The position numbers were made by a program, and so were the translations under genes. The notes under the pieces were generated by a model. It saw nothing but the letters and a program-made list of their open reading frames with translations. It was not told the origin of the DNA and did no database searches. From Acholeplasmataceae bacterium (GTDB lineage: Bacteria; Bacillota_I; Bacilli_A; Acholeplasmatales; Acholeplasmataceae), in assembly GCA_023264085.1 (NCBI GenBank), contig JALQTF010000066.1, positions 1 through 25,833 of the forward strand: a stretch of DNA of 25,833 bases, given 5' to 3'. Below, piece by piece: positions 23,367 through 25,833 of this stretch (positions within the stretch are counted from its first letter, which is position 1; each line of letters begins with the position of its first letter).

Positions 23367-23468
23367 GGAGTGCGCAACTTTTCAGTAGGGGTGCTAAAAT
23401 TAGGCAAAGGGTGCTAAAAAAATTCATGGGGTGCTAATTTGTATTAAAATAGGTAGCATCACACATAT
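23367..23468 (+). repeat. IS-end-like repeat array, copy B
   Basis: GGGTGCTAA starts at 23389, 23409 and 23429, exactly 20 bases apart, and a fourth degenerate GTGCGCAA lies 21 bases before the first. The array ends in TAGCATCACACATAT. Bases 23409-23468 align with 17422-17481 (copy A). Regular repeats beside a terminal tip are typical of transposase binding sites at IS21- or Tn7-type ends; which family is not proven. Confidence 0.7.
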
Positions 23469-23475
23469 AAAATTC

Positions 23476-23507
23476 AAAAAAAAGTGAGCGATAAACGCTC
23501 ATTTTTT
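23476..23507. terminator. Terminator of ggt, bidirectional in form
   Basis: TGAGCG and CGCTCA pair around ATAAA, with eight A before and six T after, so the hairpin works for the minus-strand ggt and for any transcript leaving the island. Confidence 0.85.
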
Positions 23508-23508
23508 A

Positions 23509-25116
23509 CTACCATGCAGCAACCATGCCGTCACATCGTGGTTCTGTAGCACCAATGTATGTGCCGTTAACATCTTTAAAAATAATTTGTCCACGTCCAA
23601 ACATAGAGATACGTTCTTCAACAGTAACATGATGACCTTTTGAGATAAGTTCATTCATAATATGTTTTGGAAAACTAGGTTCTACAATAATGTTTTTATC
23701 TTTCATCCATTGAAATCTCGGTGCGTCTAAAGCAGCCTGAGGGTTTAATTTAAAATCGATCATATTCATCAGTACTTGAAGGTGGCCTTGAGGTTGCATA
23801 AATCCACCCATGACGCCAAAAGGACCGATGGGTAAATGATTCTTCATTAAAAAACCAGGAATAATCGTATGAAGTGGTTTTTTTCTAGGACCTAATGCAT
23901 TTATGTGATGCTTATCAAAAGAAAAATTATGACCTCTGTTTTGCATTGCAATACCTGTACCAGGAATTACAATGCCGGATCCAAACCCCATATAGTTGCT
24001 TTGGATGTAAGATACCATGTTACCATCTTGATCAGCGGTGGCTAAATAGACAGTTCCACCTTTTTGAGGTTGACCAAACATAGGATCTAATGCATCTTTT
24101 GAAATGAGATCACGCCTTTTCTTGAGATAATGATCATTTAAAAGGTGCGTATCAGTGACTTGCATTTCTTTTTGATCCGTGATGTATTCAAATCCATCAG
24201 CAAAAGCAAGTTTTAGTGCTTCAATTTGATGATGGATCGTTTCAGTATGATCCCTTGAAACAAAGTGATCATTATTGAGCATCGATAATGCCATAAGTGC
24301 AATGATGCCTTGTCCATTAGGTGGAAGTTCATAAACATCATATCCTTTGTAGTTAACAGAAATCGGTGTTACCCAATCGACATCATATTCAGCAAAATCT
24401 TCTAGTGATAAAAACCCACCATATTTCTCAGAATAGTCTACGATTTTTTTTGTGAGAGTCCCATTATAAAAAGCATCTGCATTCGTTTCTGCAATGCGTT
24501 TTAATGTTTCAGCATGATCTTTAGATGACCATATGTCACCAACGTTTGGTGCATCACCATTAGGAGCAAACGTATCGAACCAAGGTTGAAACATAGGATC
24601 AGTGAGATTCTTTCTATAAATTTCATAAGCTTGCTTCCAGTGATAAGCAAGTGTTGGCGATAAAGGATAGCCTTCAGTTGCATAATGTATTGCAGGTGCG
24701 AGGACGTCAGTTAAAGGAAGTTTTCCAAAGCGTTTAGATAATGCAACCCATCCTTTTGGTGTACCGGGTATTGTTATTGGAATCATGCCATGCGTTGGAA
24801 TTTTTTCATGGCCTAAAGCTTGTAATTGATCGATTGAAATATTTTTTGGCGCATAGCCACTGGCATTTAATCCATATAATGTATTTTTCATCCAAACAAT
24901 TGCAAAACAATCACTGCCTATCCCATTGGATGTGGGTTCAACAACGGTGAGACATGCAGCAGTTGCAATCGCAGCATCTACTGCATTGCCACCTTTTTTT
25001 AAAATATCTAATCCAGCTTGTGCAGCAAGTGGTTGACTCGTTGCAACCATACCGTTTTTAGCAAAAACACATTGACGCTTCGATGGATAAGGATATTGAT
25101 GTAAATCAAATGTCAT
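23509..25116 (-). CDS. Gamma-glutamyltransferase family protein, YwrD-like
   Basis: Ntn-hydrolase that would cleave or transfer gamma-glutamyl groups from glutathione-like compounds. The 535 residues show NGMVATSQPLAAQAGLDIL, GGNAVDAAIATAACLTVVEP, GIGSDCF, HGMIPITIPGTPKGW and the autoprocessing site KGGTVYLATADQDGN with the predicted nucleophile Thr355, followed by the MQNRGHNFS and GGFMQPQGHLQ substrate loops. No signal peptide is seen, unlike secreted Ggt, so it is probably cytoplasmic, as for Bacillus YwrD. AAAGGAAG precedes the ATG, and a TATAAT on the minus strand (25148-25143) is a likely -10. It is the first intact non-island gene on the right side. Confidence 0.92.
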   Translation of the reverse strand: MTFDLHQYPYPSKRQCVFAKNGMVATSQPLAAQAGLDILKKGGNAVDAAIATAACLTVVEPTSNGIGSDCFAIVWMKNTLYGLNASGYAPKNISIDQLQALGHEKIPTHGMIPITIPGTPKGWVALSKRFGKLPLTDVLAPAIHYATEGYPLSPTLAYHWKQAYEIYRKNLTDPMFQPWFDTFAPNGDAPNVGDIWSSKDHAETLKRIAETNADAFYNGTLTKKIVDYSEKYGGFLSLEDFAEYDVDWVTPISVNYKGYDVYELPPNGQGIIALMALSMLNNDHFVSRDHTETIHHQIEALKLAFADGFEYITDQKEMQVTDTHLLNDHYLKKRRDLISKDALDPMFGQPQKGGTVYLATADQDGNMVSYIQSNYMGFGSGIVIPGTGIAMQNRGHNFSFDKHHINALGPRKKPLHTIIPGFLMKNHLPIGPFGVMGGFMQPQGHLQVLMNMIDFKLNPQAALDAPRFQWMKDKNIIVEPSFPKHIMNELISKGHHVTVEERISMFGRGQIIFKDVNGTYIGATEPRCDGMVAAW

Positions 25117-25232
25117 AAAATCTTCCTTTGAGTTTTTTTTGTATTATAGAAGAAAAGTACTAAAAAAGAAAGTTATTGGCATATTTTTAGAATGTTTTTA
25201 TATATGGTAAAATGAAACAAAAAGAGGATATC

Positions 25233-25833
25233 ATGGATCAAGGATTACAAATATTAAAGCAAGAGTCAAAAACATTAAAACGATTTTCTGATTTAAAAAG
25301 AAGTGGTTTTTTTCTAATTGTTTTTTTAGTATGTTTTGTATTAGTAGCGATTTTAGGCATCCTTGGATTCGAAGATGTTATTATATATATCTTTATTACG
25401 ACATTTATCAGTTTCATTTTAGGGTTTATTTTCATGGTAAAACATATAATATCTAGTTCGAAAAAAGAGGCAGCATTTAATGAACTGCTTATGAAACATT
25501 TGTGGCAACCGATATTAACAAGAGATACGCTTTCGTATGATTATGATTATGTCATCCAAACAAATAAAAATACTCAAGATTACATCATACAACATCCGTT
25601 AATTTCAAGTCGTGCTTCAGAAATTTTTACATATCAAATCACCAATACATCTACACAAAATGCATTATATGCATTATGGTATTACTCTAGATCAAGTAAT
25701 GGACAAAATTCATCTACAACGACCTATTTTAGAGGTTTTGCAGTTGAAACCAATATTGATATTGAGGGCTTGCTTTATGTAAGAGAAGATAAGTGGTATT
25801 CAAAACTTAGTGCACAATTTAACGATTTTAAGA
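25233..25833 (+). CDS. DUF3137-like membrane protein, N-terminal part (runs off the window)
   Basis: An open frame without a stop runs from ATG 25233 (AGAGGA upstream) to the right edge, 200 residues. The layout mirrors the protein at 514-1404: a short charged N-terminus (MDQGLQILKQESKTLKRF), two close hydrophobic segments at about 27-47 and 50-70, then a soluble domain with TYFRGFAVETNIDIEGLLYV, comparable to YFKGRWYIYKFPKTFKGSL. I therefore take it as a distant paralogue. Function is unknown. The 116 bases between it and ggt hold divergent promoters; TAAAAT at 25208 with an upstream TG is a candidate -10 for this gene. Confidence 0.65.
   Translation, partial: MDQGLQILKQESKTLKRFSDLKRSGFFLIVFLVCFVLVAILGILGFEDVIIYIFITTFISFILGFIFMVKHIISSSKKEAAFNELLMKHLWQPILTRDTLSYDYDYVIQTNKNTQDYIIQHPLISSRASEIFTYQITNTSTQNALYALWYYSRSSNGQNSSTTTYFRGFAVETNIDIEGLLYVREDKWYSKLSAQFNDFK

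Noticed and set aside
23367..23468. CRISPR array, suggested by regular 20-bp spacing of GGGTGCTAA
   Set aside because: The repeat core is only about nine bases with about 11-base spacers and no cas genes; a transposon-end structure fits better.

Overview
The window looks like a chromosome segment from an AT-rich Acholeplasma-like bacterium (Mollicutes/Firmicutes relative). Reasons: strong AT bias with Firmicutes-type ribosome binding sites, a core gene set at home in Acholeplasmatales (metK, secA-prfB, ctp, recX, an ABC/FtsX exporter), and TGA used as a stop (metK, ctp and merA all end in TGA). An intact release factor 2 gene agrees with TGA being a stop, unlike in Mycoplasma. The assignment is inference; no rRNA is present to prove it.

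Region 1 (1-9340) is housekeeping on the + strand. The 3' end of metK overlaps a DUF3137 membrane protein gene, followed by lemA and a terminator. A tight five-gene run follows: secA, prfB, a C-terminal processing protease, recX and a YtcJ-like amidohydrolase, closed by a terminator. Region 2 (9373-13040) starts at an extended -10 promoter and reads a fused ABC ATPase/FtsX-type permease, a FrnE-like thioredoxin-fold protein, tRNA-Pro(GGG) and a glutathione peroxidase, with a bidirectional terminator at the end. Region 3 (13040-14656) holds a minus-strand pair (VTC-domain polyphosphate polymerase plus DUF4956 membrane partner) divergent from tRNA-Arg(CCG) and tRNA-Ser(GGA). The shared promoter region carries three copies of a 10-mer and a cre-like site.

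Region 4 (about 14657-23480) is a metal-resistance island inserted between the tRNA-Ser gene and ggt. It holds a CadC/SmtB-type repressor with a consensus promoter and operator, a CadA-type Zn/Cd/Pb ATPase whose first metal-binding domain is frameshifted, a CsoR copper sensor behind a CsoR-type operator and a gutted ABC gene, a CopB-type copper ATPase with a very His-rich N-terminus, and a complete mercuric reductase. Between them lie relics of IS3-, IS256- and probably IS21-type elements. Two 60-bp copies of an IS-end-like sequence with 20-bp-spaced repeats bracket the copper/mercury half; one of them forms the last codons and stop of cadA. Region 5 (23476-25833) returns to ordinary genes: a cytoplasmic YwrD-like gamma-glutamyltransferase on the minus strand and, divergently, the start of a second DUF3137-like membrane protein.

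No CRISPR array, prophage or obvious defence system was seen. The most interesting parts are the layered, decaying mobile structure of the metal island and the divergent control region of the polyphosphate gene pair.
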